64,000 nucleotides of DNA from Modicisalibacter xianhensis. GTDB taxonomy: Bacteria > Pseudomonadota > Gammaproteobacteria > Pseudomonadales > Halomonadaceae. Below, piece by piece: positions 16,618 to 25,277 of the stretch (position 1 is its first letter; each line of letters opens with the position of its first letter). The stretch lies in contig NZ_FOPY01000005.1 in NCBI RefSeq assembly GCF_900113605.1, positions 186,001 to 250,000 on the forward strand. The letters are read 5' to 3'. The translations under genes and the position numbers were made by a program. A model generated the notes under the pieces. The model worked only from the letters and a program-made list of their open reading frames with translations. It did no database searches and was not told the origin of the DNA.

Positions 16618-16731
16618 ATGTTCCGCCCCATCTGGAAAGCGATACCGCTCGGCCTGGGGCTGCTGTTGTGGCTCAGCGGGTGCTCACCGATCCCCGACCT
16701 GCCCGGCCCCATCGGCATTCCCGGGCTGTAG
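16618..16731 (+). CDS. 37-residue lipoprotein
   Basis: A very short reading frame, MFRPIWKAIPLGLGLLLWLSGC followed by a 15-residue proline/glycine-rich tail (SPIPDLPGPIGIPGL), has an intact lipoprotein signal with lipobox LSGC (Cys at 22). CGGGAG sits a few bases before the ATG. It is divergent from pepD and its last 48 bp overlap the 3' end of tmcA on the opposite strand. The features of a genuine lipoprotein (charged n-region, hydrophobic core, lipobox) in so short a frame argue that it is real. The function is unknown. Confidence 0.6.
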   Translation: MFRPIWKAIPLGLGLLLWLSGCSPIPDLPGPIGIPGL

Positions 16732-18921
16732 GGGCGGCTTCTCGAGCCGTCGAGTTTCCTGCCATGTCAGCAGCCGCGCGGCCAGGTCCCGCCAATGCGC
16801 CAGTTGGGCCTTGCGCCCAGCGAACTGTACGCCATTTCCGCCTTGGAATAATGGCCCGACCAGGGCGGACAGCTCGGCATCGTTCCTGGTGCGGGCCGGG
16901 TCGCGCCACCAGGCCAGCCAGGCCATCGCCAGCCAGGGCCTGACCGTGGCCAGCTCGCCACCGCCCTGAGCAAACCACGCCACGCGTGCTCGTGTCGTTT
17001 CATCGATGACAGGCGGCTTGCCCTCCCGCAGCAACGCTGCTGCGAGCTCGGGCTCGAGCCCCCCCAGCTCGAAGGCCAGCAGGTTGGGCAGCAGGTTGCG
17101 GTATTCCTGCCCGAGACACGCCAGTTCGATGGCGGCAGGCGCATCGAGCGCCCGTCCCATCATCAGCGCATGCTCACCGCTCGATGCCTCGCGGGACAAC
17201 CCCAGCCGCAGGGAGACAAAGCCCAGCGAGCGCCAGAACGCCACCAGCGACACCTCGGCACCGAAGCTCACGCCCAGGCGGGCAATGCCCCGGTCCTGCA
17301 TCTGCTGCGCCAGTGTCTCGACCAGCGAGCGGCCTACGCCACGGCGGCGCGCTGCGGGGTGCACCGCAATGCGCGTGATCCGGCACCAGCGCGCTTCGGC
17401 CGCCGCGACATGCCCGGCATGCGCTGCCAGCGACTGCGCCAGCAGGTGACCGCGCGGACGCCGCTGGCCCAGGGCGATGGCCAGGGCAAGGTCCGCAGGA
17501 AAGCCACCCTCCTCGCTTGCCTGGCAGACCCCAACGCAGACCCCGCCTGCGTAGGCAGCCAGCAGATGGGTGCCGGGACCGTCGAGCAGCTGACGCAGGT
17601 CGGCCGGCGTGGTGCGGTAGTGAGCCTGCACCAGAAGCCCGAACAGCTCGCTCAGGCAGGCATCGTCGCTGGCCAGCCGGTTCCGGTCGAGCGGAACGAT
17701 CCGCATGGGATGTGCGAACAATGCCTCGGCAGCCCGCACGTCATCGGCGGGCTCGGCCTCGAGCAACAGCAGATCGCGGGTCACCGCCTCGAGGGGGTCG
17801 CCCTCGGCCCAGCGTACCGGCTGGACAAGATGCAGTTCGCGCCAGTCCGGAGTCTCCCGAGCGAGACGTCCACGAAAGCGCAGGGCGAAGCCGCGCCCCG
17901 TACCCTCGTAGCCGTGCACGGTGGTGGCAAAGGCGATGCGCGGGAAGGCGTTCAGCCACCGGCCCAGCAGCGGCGCGGGAATCGCCGCCGCCTCATCGAC
18001 GAACAGGGTCGGCGGCGACCGGGCATCGATATCGGGGGCCTGCAGCGCCTCGAGCAAGACATCCAGGGCCAGAAAACGCACCTCGGCGCTGGCCCCCTCG
18101 ATCACGACGCGAAACGCATTGCCCTCGCGCCGCCCTTCGGGCAGCAGCGCCATAAGACGCTCGAACAGCGGCTCGACCGCCGCCGGACGCGGCGCGGTGA
18201 TCCACAGGCAACGCTCGCCATGCTGCAGGCGGCGAGCGGCGGCTATGCCCAGCGCCGCACTCTTGCCACGCCCGCGGTCGGCAGTCAGTACCAGCGGCCG
18301 ACGACGGCGCAGGCGAGTCAGGCGCCCGACGGCCCGGGCCTGATCATGGGTCAGACAGGCCTGATCGTCCGGCGGCGTCGCCGTTGCCATGACATCGGCT
18401 TCGGGCAAGTCAAGCTCGGACAAGTGCTCGCCTGACCACCAGCGCAGCACGTGTGGCGATTCGATCAGTCGCCTTGAAAGACGTGCCAGAAAGCGGGCAT
18501 TCAGTGACTCCGCCGTATGTGGCCAGGCTGCCAGACGTGCATAGTCGGCATCCGGGCCCGGCGCGCCGAGGCACCAGGTCTCGGGCGTCAGCAGCACCAT
18601 CAGCCCACCGGCTCGCAGCGTGCCCGAGATGGCGCCGAAGGCGTCAGGGTCGAACCCGGCCTGCGGCGAGACAGCATCGACGATCACCAGGTCATGTTCG
18701 CCGCCCAGCCGGGTACGGGCCTTGGCGACCGGCAAGGCCGCAATACCGCTCAAGCCGGGATCCGGCCCCAGCCACAGTGGCGCCTGCCAGCCTCTCGCCT
18801 GCCACAGGGCATGGGCACGCGGAATGGCCTGACCCACTGGCGCAGCGATCCACAGCAAGGCGCGGTGACGGCGCGCACTCAGCCGGTCACAAAGGTTGTT
18901 GAGAGTCGAGGTGTCAAACAT
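16684..18921 (-). CDS. tmcA: tRNA(Met) cytidine acetyltransferase TmcA
   Basis: TmcA makes N4-acetylcytidine at the wobble base of elongator tRNA-Met, using acetyl-CoA and ATP, and helps discriminate AUG from AUA. The 745-aa product has an N-terminal DUF1726 domain, an RNA-helicase-like ATPase with Walker A TADRGRGKSAALG and FVDEAAAIPAPLL, a GNAT domain with acetyl-CoA loop RIAVHPAARRRGVGRSL, and a C-terminal tRNA-binding region. It is somewhat longer than the E. coli protein. The start could be ATG 18921 (MFDTSTL) or ATG 18933 (MLGAMFD); neither has a strong ribosome site. It lies 61 bp after paoC on the same strand. Confidence 0.93.
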   Translation of the reverse strand: MFDTSTLNNLCDRLSARRHRALLWIAAPVGQAIPRAHALWQARGWQAPLWLGPDPGLSGIAALPVAKARTRLGGEHDLVIVDAVSPQAGFDPDAFGAISGTLRAGGLMVLLTPETWCLGAPGPDADYARLAAWPHTAESLNARFLARLSRRLIESPHVLRWWSGEHLSELDLPEADVMATATPPDDQACLTHDQARAVGRLTRLRRRRPLVLTADRGRGKSAALGIAAARRLQHGERCLWITAPRPAAVEPLFERLMALLPEGRREGNAFRVVIEGASAEVRFLALDVLLEALQAPDIDARSPPTLFVDEAAAIPAPLLGRWLNAFPRIAFATTVHGYEGTGRGFALRFRGRLARETPDWRELHLVQPVRWAEGDPLEAVTRDLLLLEAEPADDVRAAEALFAHPMRIVPLDRNRLASDDACLSELFGLLVQAHYRTTPADLRQLLDGPGTHLLAAYAGGVCVGVCQASEEGGFPADLALAIALGQRRPRGHLLAQSLAAHAGHVAAAEARWCRITRIAVHPAARRRGVGRSLVETLAQQMQDRGIARLGVSFGAEVSLVAFWRSLGFVSLRLGLSREASSGEHALMMGRALDAPAAIELACLGQEYRNLLPNLLAFELGGLEPELAAALLREGKPPVIDETTRARVAWFAQGGGELATVRPWLAMAWLAWWRDPARTRNDAELSALVGPLFQGGNGVQFAGRKAQLAHWRDLAARLLTWQETRRLEKPPLQPGNADGAGQVGDR

Positions 18922-18982
18922 AGCGCCAAGCATGCGCCACGCGAACCGGTTGCGCCAGCCTTGGCCGGCGCAACCCGGTGCG

Positions 18983-21184
18983 TCAGATATCCAGCAACTT
19001 GTCGATGGTGATCGGCAATTCGCGGATACGCTTGCCGGTAGCGTGGTACACGGCATTGGCGATGGCCGGGGCAATGCCGGTCAGGCCGATCTCGCCGACA
19101 CCGCGCGCCCCGAACTCATTGAAGGCGTAATCGGGATTGTCGAGCAGTTCGACATCAATGTCGGGCATGTCGGCATGGCTGGTGACAATGTAGTCGGAGT
19201 AGTTGTTGTTGATCAGCCGGGCATCGCGCGGGTCATAGTCGAGCTTCTCGAACAGGCCCATGCCCATGCCCATGACAATGGCGCCCTCGACCTGGTTGCG
19301 CGCCGTGGCGGGATTCACCGCCCGGCCAATATCAATGCTGCTGACCACCCGCGACACGCGCAGCCGGGTGATGGCCGGATCCCAGCGTACCTCGACGAAA
19401 TGCGCACCGAACGAGCGGAAGCTGTACTGCTGCTGTTCGTCGCCGGGGGCCGCCTGGCCGTCGCCGTTGACGCTGCCCAGTTTCTGGCCGGTGAGCAACT
19501 CGTCGAAGGTGACTCGCTTGCCCTGTGCGTCGACCAGCGCCCCGTCACGGAAGGTCAGGCCGTCCGGGTCGGCGCCAGTGAAAGGTGCGTCCTCGTCGGT
19601 GGCGACTTCCTTGAGTTCGTCGATGGCGGCGCGCACCGCCGCCGCCACGGCGGGCAGCGTGGTTGCGGTGGCCATCGACCCGCCGGACAGCGGCCCGGCA
19701 GGCAGGCTGGACTCACCCAGACGCACTTCGACGCGATCCAGCGGCACGCCGGTCAGCTCGGCAACGGTCTGGGCCACCACCGTATAGGTGCCGGTCCCGA
19801 TGTCCTGGGTGCCGCAGGCGGCAAGGACGGTGCCATCGGCGCGCAGTTCGACGCGCGCCATGCATGGCTGTCGACCGGCGAACCAGGAACTGGTCGCCAT
19901 GCCCCAGCCGAGGATCTCGTCGCCTTCCGTCATCGAACCGACGGCGGAATCGCGGCGTTCCCAGCCGAAGCGCCTGGCCGCGCTGTCGTAGCAGGTGTCG
20001 AGGTGCTTGCTCGACCACGGCAGGCCCTTGGCAGGGTCCTCGTGATTGTAGTTACGCCGGCGCAACTCCAGGGGGTCCATGTCGAGCGCAATGGCCAACT
20101 CGTCCATGGCGCATTCCAGGGCATAGATACCCGAGACTTCGCCCGGGGCGCGCATCGGGCACGGTGTGCCATGATTGACCTCGAGCAGATGCTGGCTGAT
20201 CGCCGCATTGTCGCAGGCATACAGACTCAGGGTCGGCGAGCCCACCGAGTCGACATAAGGATGAACGAACGAGGTTTCGGTGGTGCTGTCGTGGCGCATC
20301 GACTGCAGTCGACCCTGCTCGTCGGCTGCCAGACGTAGGCGCTGCCGGGACGCCGGCCGGTTGCCGCCGCTTTCCATGTCCTGCTGGCGCGGCAGCACGG
20401 CCTTCACCGGACGCCCCAGTTCGCGGGCCGCTGCCGCCACGGCCACTGCGTGTGGCCACATGAACAGCTTGTTGCCGAACCCCGAGCCGATGTAATGGGA
20501 GATCACCTCGACCTGCTCTTCGGGAAGATCGAAGATGCGTGCCATGGCTTTCTGCTGGTAGATCACGCCTTGGCTCGACTCGTGCACGATGAGCCGGCCG
20601 TCGCGCCACTGCGCCAGGGTGGCATGCATCTCCATCTGCATGTGACTTTCGGGGGCAATACCGTAGACATGGTCGATCTTTACCGGCGCACGCTCATAGG
20701 CGCTCTCGGGATCGCCGCGCGAGCCGCCTTCGGACTCCAGTGGCCGCCCATCCTCGCGGGTGTACAGCAGGCCCGGCCGCGCGCCATCATCCTGGCGGTA
20801 GCGGGCCTGCAGGGCCTGCGCCGCTGCACGCGCCTGTTCATAACGTTCCGCCACTACCATGGCCACGTACTGGCCGTCGTAATGGATGCGCTCGTCCTCG
20901 AAAGGCAGGCGCACCTCGCTGACTTGGTCCTGATGGGCCTGGCTGCTCGGCGAGCGATAGAGCCTGGGAAAGTTGCCGTGGTGATAGACCGCCACCACGC
21001 CGGGCATGGCCAGTACCGGCTCGATATCCAGTGCCTCCAGCGTGCCATGGGCGATGCTCGCCGGCACCGGATAGCCATGCAGCATGTCCTCGACGTACCA
21101 GTCGGTGGTGTAGTCCGCACGGCCGGTCAGCTTGTTCTCGCCATCCACCCGCGGGGTGCGATGACCTATGACTTGGGTATCCAT
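18983..21184 (-). CDS. paoC: Molybdenum hydroxylase large subunit (PaoC/YagR-like)
   Basis: This is the molybdopterin-cytosine-dinucleotide-binding catalytic subunit (733 aa) of a xanthine oxidase family enzyme that oxidises aldehydes or N-heterocycles with water as oxygen donor. Recognisable motifs are the N-terminal VIGHRTPRVDGENKLTGRA, YIGSGFGNKLFMWPHA, PMRAPGEVSGIYALE, QDIGTGTYTVVAQTVAEL, and the C-terminal FGARGVGEIGLTGIAPAIANAV, whose Glu is the catalytic base of the family. The 733-aa length is that of PaoC. It is the third gene of a 2Fe-2S, FAD, Mo unit. No dedicated insertion chaperone (PaoD/XdhC) is seen nearby. The substrate is undetermined. Confidence 0.9.
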   Translation of the reverse strand: MDTQVIGHRTPRVDGENKLTGRADYTTDWYVEDMLHGYPVPASIAHGTLEALDIEPVLAMPGVVAVYHHGNFPRLYRSPSSQAHQDQVSEVRLPFEDERIHYDGQYVAMVVAERYEQARAAAQALQARYRQDDGARPGLLYTREDGRPLESEGGSRGDPESAYERAPVKIDHVYGIAPESHMQMEMHATLAQWRDGRLIVHESSQGVIYQQKAMARIFDLPEEQVEVISHYIGSGFGNKLFMWPHAVAVAAAARELGRPVKAVLPRQQDMESGGNRPASRQRLRLAADEQGRLQSMRHDSTTETSFVHPYVDSVGSPTLSLYACDNAAISQHLLEVNHGTPCPMRAPGEVSGIYALECAMDELAIALDMDPLELRRRNYNHEDPAKGLPWSSKHLDTCYDSAARRFGWERRDSAVGSMTEGDEILGWGMATSSWFAGRQPCMARVELRADGTVLAACGTQDIGTGTYTVVAQTVAELTGVPLDRVEVRLGESSLPAGPLSGGSMATATTLPAVAAAVRAAIDELKEVATDEDAPFTGADPDGLTFRDGALVDAQGKRVTFDELLTGQKLGSVNGDGQAAPGDEQQQYSFRSFGAHFVEVRWDPAITRLRVSRVVSSIDIGRAVNPATARNQVEGAIVMGMGMGLFEKLDYDPRDARLINNNYSDYIVTSHADMPDIDVELLDNPDYAFNEFGARGVGEIGLTGIAPAIANAVYHATGKRIRELPITIDKLLDI

Positions 21185-21196
21185 CCGTGGTGATCC

Positions 21197-22204
21197 TCAG
21201 CGTTGCGGGTTGGCGTTCTCGGCATCCTTGCAGGCCTCGCGCAGCGCGCGCACGATCGCCTGACGCGCCAGCGGGATCTTGAAGGCGTTGTGCTCGTGAG
21301 GCACGGCGTCCTGCAGCGCCGCCTCGGCGGCCATCTCGAAGGTTTCGATGCTCGCCGGCTGGTCGTGCAGGGCCTGTTCGGCCTCGTGGGCGCGCCACGG
21401 CTTGGTGGCCACCCCGCCGAGCGCCAGGCGCGCCTCGCGGATCATGCCGTCCTCCACCGCCACGACGGCCCCCGCGGAGGCCAGCGCGAACTCGTACGAG
21501 GCACGATCGCGCAGCTTGAGATAGTGCGCCCCGGCACCCTCGACCGGGGTGTCCAGAGTGACATGCGTAATCAGTTCGCCGGGGCGCAGCTCGTGTTCCT
21601 TCTCGGGCTGCTCGCCGGGCAGGCGGTGGAAGTCGTTGAAGGCCATCTCGCGCACGCCCTCGGGCCCTTCCAGGGTCAGGGTCGCGCCGATGGCCGCCAT
21701 CGCCACGCACATGTCGGAGGGATGGGTGGCGATACACGCATCGCTCACGCCCAGCACCGCATGCATGCGGTTGATGCCGTGCATGGCATCGCAGCCGCTG
21801 CCCGGCTCGCGACGATTGCAGGCCGCCGAGGCGTCGCGATAGTAGGGACAACGCGTGCGCTGCATGACATTGCCGGCCGTGGTCGCCATGTTGCGAAGCT
21901 GTGTCGAGGCGCCCGACAGCAGCGCCTGGGAAAGCAGCGGATAACGCGCCTTGACCTCGGGATGGTGCGCCAGATCAGTGTTGGTCACGGTGGCGCCGAT
22001 ACGCAGCCGCCCATCGTCGAGCGTTTCCACCTCACTCAGGGGTAAGCGATTGATATCGACCAGTTGCGAAGGACGCATGACGTCGAGCTTGACCAGGTCG
22101 AGCAGTGTGGTGCCACCCGCCACGTAGGCGACATGGTCGTCGGCACCATGCGTGGTCACGGCCTGTGAAATGTCCTCGGCCGTGCGGTATGCGAAGGATC
22201 TCAT
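21197..22204 (-). CDS. paoB: Molybdenum hydroxylase FAD-binding subunit (PaoB-like)
   Basis: This FAD subunit (335 aa) passes electrons from the iron-sulfur subunit to an acceptor. It has the FAD loop YVAGGTTLLDLVKLDVMRPSQLVDI and STQLRNMATTAGNVMQRTRCPYYRD. The next segment holds Cys residues in RCPYYRDASAACNRR, PGSGCDAMHG and VSDAC, the arrangement that binds the additional [4Fe-4S] cluster in E. coli PaoB and is absent from classical xanthine dehydrogenase FAD domains. The ATG at 22204 (MRSFAYRTAED) overlaps the stop of paoA by 4 bp; longer in-frame extensions are not conserved. The paoC start is 12 bp downstream. Confidence 0.9.
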   Translation of the reverse strand: MRSFAYRTAEDISQAVTTHGADDHVAYVAGGTTLLDLVKLDVMRPSQLVDINRLPLSEVETLDDGRLRIGATVTNTDLAHHPEVKARYPLLSQALLSGASTQLRNMATTAGNVMQRTRCPYYRDASAACNRREPGSGCDAMHGINRMHAVLGVSDACIATHPSDMCVAMAAIGATLTLEGPEGVREMAFNDFHRLPGEQPEKEHELRPGELITHVTLDTPVEGAGAHYLKLRDRASYEFALASAGAVVAVEDGMIREARLALGGVATKPWRAHEAEQALHDQPASIETFEMAAEAALQDAVPHEHNAFKIPLARQAIVRALREACKDAENANPQR

Positions 22205-22728
22205 GCGCCCTCCCCTGTGCCTGCCGTGACGTCCCGACGTGCGTCCTGAATGGCCTCGAGAATGTTCTTGTAGGCACCGCAGCGGCACAGGTTGCCGCTC
22301 ATCGCCTCGCGTACCGAGGCGTCATCGGCGGCGATACGCTCGTCCTCGAGCAGGGCGGCGGCGGACATCATCTGGCCGGGGGTACAGTAGCCACACTGGT
22401 AGGCATCATGCTCCAGAAAGGCGCGCTGCACGGGATGCAACTGGCCATCTCGCGCCAGGCCTTCGACCGTGGTCACATGCCGGCCCTCGCACATCACCGC
22501 CAGACGCAGGCAGGAATTGACCGCCTTGCCGTCGACGTGCACGGTGCAGGCGCCGCACTGGCCATGGTCGCAGCCTTTCTTGGTCCCGGTCAGACGCAGG
22601 TCGTCGCGCAGGGCGTCGAGTAGCACCACATTGGGCGTGACCTGCAACTGGCGCGGCTCGCCGTTGACGGTCAGGGACACGGTGACCGTCTCGCCGGCCT
22701 GTGCCGACGTTTCGGAAGATTCCATCAT
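22201..22728 (-). CDS. paoA: Molybdenum hydroxylase 2Fe-2S subunit (PaoA-like)
   Basis: This small subunit (175 aa) holds two [2Fe-2S] clusters: a plant-ferredoxin-type site GCDHGQCGACTVHVDGK with a later Cys in NSCLRL, and a C-terminal helical site with QCGYCTPGQMM and GNLCRCGAY. It is the first gene of the paoABC-like unit. Unlike E. coli PaoA it has no twin-arginine signal (it starts MMESSETSAQAGETVTVSLT), so this enzyme is probably cytoplasmic. The 203-bp upstream gap holds a CGACGGC/GCCGTCG inverted repeat (22771-22791) but no clear promoter that I can name. Confidence 0.92.
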   Translation of the reverse strand: MMESSETSAQAGETVTVSLTVNGEPRQLQVTPNVVLLDALRDDLRLTGTKKGCDHGQCGACTVHVDGKAVNSCLRLAVMCEGRHVTTVEGLARDGQLHPVQRAFLEHDAYQCGYCTPGQMMSAAALLEDERIAADDASVREAMSGNLCRCGAYKNILEAIQDARRDVTAGTGEGA

Positions 22729-22931
22729 GCCGACTCCTCATCCTTGTAAGCGGTACGTCACGGGTACCGACGACGGCGTCCGGGGCCGTCGGGCAGGGTT
22801 ACCTCACAACCCTAGGAGAGGATGATCGGAACGACAAACCGTAAAGGATGGCGATTTGCGATGGCGGTCGTGCTTCACCTACGTTAAGAACGCTCTGGTT
22901 TTTTATCGCGTCAAGAAAAGGAGTTCTTGCC

Positions 22932-23666
22932 ATGATACCGACCTGGCTGCATGTCCTTGCGTGGATATCCGTTCTGCTGGGTATCGCCTGTGCCGCCTAT
23001 ATCGCCCTGGATGTCAGGAAGCACCCCCAGCACATGAGCATCATGAACTACGTCTGGCCGCTGTGTGCGCTGTTCGGCCACGTGGTGATCGTGCCGTTCT
23101 ATCTGAAGTACGGCCGCCTGGCGGCGCATGAGGTCGCACACCCGGCAATGCAGAACGACGAGACGCCGCCGCACAAGGCCCAGACGCCCTTTCCGCTCAA
23201 GGTCGCCAAGGGCGCCCTGCACTGCGGCAGCGGCTGCACGCTGGGCGACATCATTGCCGAAACGCTGGCCTTCCTGATCCCGGCAATTGCCATCTGGTTC
23301 GGCTGGCAGGCGATCTTCGGCGAAAAGATCTTCGCCGTGTGGGTCTTCGATTACACCTTGGCGTTCCTGTTCGGGGTGGCCTTCCAGTACTTCACCATCA
23401 AGCCGATGCGCGGCCTGTCACCCGGCCAGGGCCTGGTCCAGGCCACCAAGGCCGATTTCCTGTCACTGACCGCCTGGCAGGTGGGCATGTACGGCTTCAT
23501 GGCCTTCGCGCATTTCTACCTGTTTGCCGTGGTGCTCAACCATAAGCTGCACGTCAACTCGGCGGAGTTCTGGTTCATGATGCAGATCGCCATGTTCTTC
23601 GGCTTCATGACCTCCTACCCGATCAATTGGTGGTTGATAAAGAAGGGCATCAAGGAAGCCATGTAA
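22932..23666 (+). CDS. DUF4396 membrane protein
   Basis: This 244-aa integral membrane protein is of the DUF4396 family, with TM segments near residues 5-27, 38-60, 105-125, 132-155, 175-195 and 208-230. The family motif HCGSGCTLGDIIAE (two Cys plus Asp and Glu in a membrane-proximal turn) is intact and preceded by a His-rich linker (EVAHPAMQNDETPPHK). The motif could coordinate a metal; family members are uncharacterised. The ATG at 22932 follows AAGGAG with good spacing. It is divergent from the paoABC unit and convergent with emrB. Confidence 0.85.
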   Translation: MIPTWLHVLAWISVLLGIACAAYIALDVRKHPQHMSIMNYVWPLCALFGHVVIVPFYLKYGRLAAHEVAHPAMQNDETPPHKAQTPFPLKVAKGALHCGSGCTLGDIIAETLAFLIPAIAIWFGWQAIFGEKIFAVWVFDYTLAFLFGVAFQYFTIKPMRGLSPGQGLVQATKADFLSLTAWQVGMYGFMAFAHFYLFAVVLNHKLHVNSAEFWFMMQIAMFFGFMTSYPINWWLIKKGIKEAM

Positions 23667-23726
23667 CGGCTATTTTCACTACGGCCCCCGGAGCGCGGTA
23701 ACGATGGTGCAGCCGCTCCCTCGCCA

Positions 23727-25277
23727 TCAAGCGTCGATACGCTTGAGGAACAATACCAGCGGCACACACCCCAGATAGATGAGTCCCAGCCACAGGAAGA
23801 TGTCGTTGAAGGCCAGCACCTCGGCCTGCTGGGTCACGCGTCGGGCGAGCATGGCAACGCCGCTGTGGTAGGGGTCGGCGACATGCCCCTCGAACAGGGC
23901 CTGGTAGCTGGCAAGCTCGCTGACCACGACATCGCGCCCGTTGCCGATGGCCGGGATCAGCTGGTTCCAGTGATAGTCGAGCCGCCAGTCGCGCACTGTA
24001 TCGAGCAATGCCAGGCCCAGCGCGCCCCCCAGGTTGCGCATCACGTTGTACAGCCCGCTGGCATTGCCCACCTCGTGGGGCGCCAGCGTGCCGAGGGCAA
24101 TGCGTGAGGCCGGAATCAGGCACATGATCAGCCCCAACCCGCGGATCACCTGCGGCCAGAAGAACTGCCAGAACCCCGACTCCACGGTGAGGTTGGCATT
24201 GATCAGCGTACCGATGCCGACCAGCAGCAGGCCGACGAACAGCAGCACGCGCAGGTCGAGGTGATTGGTCAGCTTGCCGACCAGCGGCGCGGAGAAGAAC
24301 ATCGCCACGCCGGTAACGAACATCACCTCGCCGATCTGCAGACTGGAATAGCCGCGCACGTAGCCGAAGAACAGCGGCATGACGTACACCAGGCCGTAGA
24401 GCGCGATGCCGATCACGAAGCCCAGCCCCGCGCCCAAGGCAAAGTTGCGGTTGGCAAAGGCATGCAGACCGACAATCGGATGTTCTCGGGTCAGGGTGCG
24501 GTGGAAGAACCAGGCCCCGGCGGCCACACAGATCAGCGACGTCGCCAGGATCAGTTCGCTGGCGAACCAGTCCTCGCCCGGCCCCTCCTCGAGCGTGAAT
24601 TCCAGGGTGCCCAGAAACACCGCCAGCAGGGCCAGCCCGGTGATATCCAACCGTCGCGCGGCCTCGCGGTCGCCCTTGTCGATATCGAGAAACGACCAGG
24701 CAGCCCAGGTCACCAGAATGCCCGGGATCACATTGGCCAGGAACAGCCAGTGCCAGCTGGCGAATTCGGTGATGTAGCCGCCGATAGTGGGGCCGATGGA
24801 CGGCGCCATGGTCACCACCATGCCGATCACCGCCTGCACGCTGCCCATTACCCGGCGCGGGAAGATCGAGAAGCTCACTGCATGGGTGATGGGAATCATC
24901 GCCCCACCCATGAATCCCTGGATGGCGCGCAGCACGATCAACTGCTCGATGGAACCGGCCAGCGCGCAGCCCAGGCTGGCCAGGGTGAAGCCGGCACTCG
25001 AGATCACGAAGGCGATACGCGTCGAGAGAATGCGGCTCAGCATCCCCGACAGCGGAATCATCACGATCTCGGCAATCAGGTAGGCGGTCTGGACCCAGGA
25101 GATCTCGTCGCTGCTGGCCGAGACGCCGGCCTGGATCTCGTTCAGCGAACTGGCGACGATCTGGATATCCAGAATCGCCATGAACATGCCGAACACCGCG
25201 GCAATGAAACCGATGCGCTGACGCCAGGGCGGCATGTCGCTGACGACGCCATGGCCGTTGGCGGTCGCGTCGCTCAC
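23727..25277 (-). CDS. emrB: DHA2 family MFS drug efflux permease (EmrB-like)
   Basis: This inner-membrane drug:proton antiporter (516 aa, 14 predicted TM segments) belongs to the DHA2 family and works with a periplasmic adaptor of the EmrA type. Typical signatures are LDIQIVASSLNEIQAGVSAS (motif D1 region with the membrane Asp), the loop after TM2 in SGMLSRILSTR, RAIQGFMGGAMIPITHAV and GPTIGGYITEFASWHWLF (antiporter motif C). It starts 4 bp inside the 3' end of emrA (ATGA overlap). No TolC-type outer-membrane gene is in the window. Substrate spectrum is unknown. Confidence 0.93.
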   Translation of the reverse strand: MSDATANGHGVVSDMPPWRQRIGFIAAVFGMFMAILDIQIVASSLNEIQAGVSASSDEISWVQTAYLIAEIVMIPLSGMLSRILSTRIAFVISSAGFTLASLGCALAGSIEQLIVLRAIQGFMGGAMIPITHAVSFSIFPRRVMGSVQAVIGMVVTMAPSIGPTIGGYITEFASWHWLFLANVIPGILVTWAAWSFLDIDKGDREAARRLDITGLALLAVFLGTLEFTLEEGPGEDWFASELILATSLICVAAGAWFFHRTLTREHPIVGLHAFANRNFALGAGLGFVIGIALYGLVYVMPLFFGYVRGYSSLQIGEVMFVTGVAMFFSAPLVGKLTNHLDLRVLLFVGLLLVGIGTLINANLTVESGFWQFFWPQVIRGLGLIMCLIPASRIALGTLAPHEVGNASGLYNVMRNLGGALGLALLDTVRDWRLDYHWNQLIPAIGNGRDVVVSELASYQALFEGHVADPYHSGVAMLARRVTQQAEVLAFNDIFLWLGLIYLGCVPLVLFLKRIDA

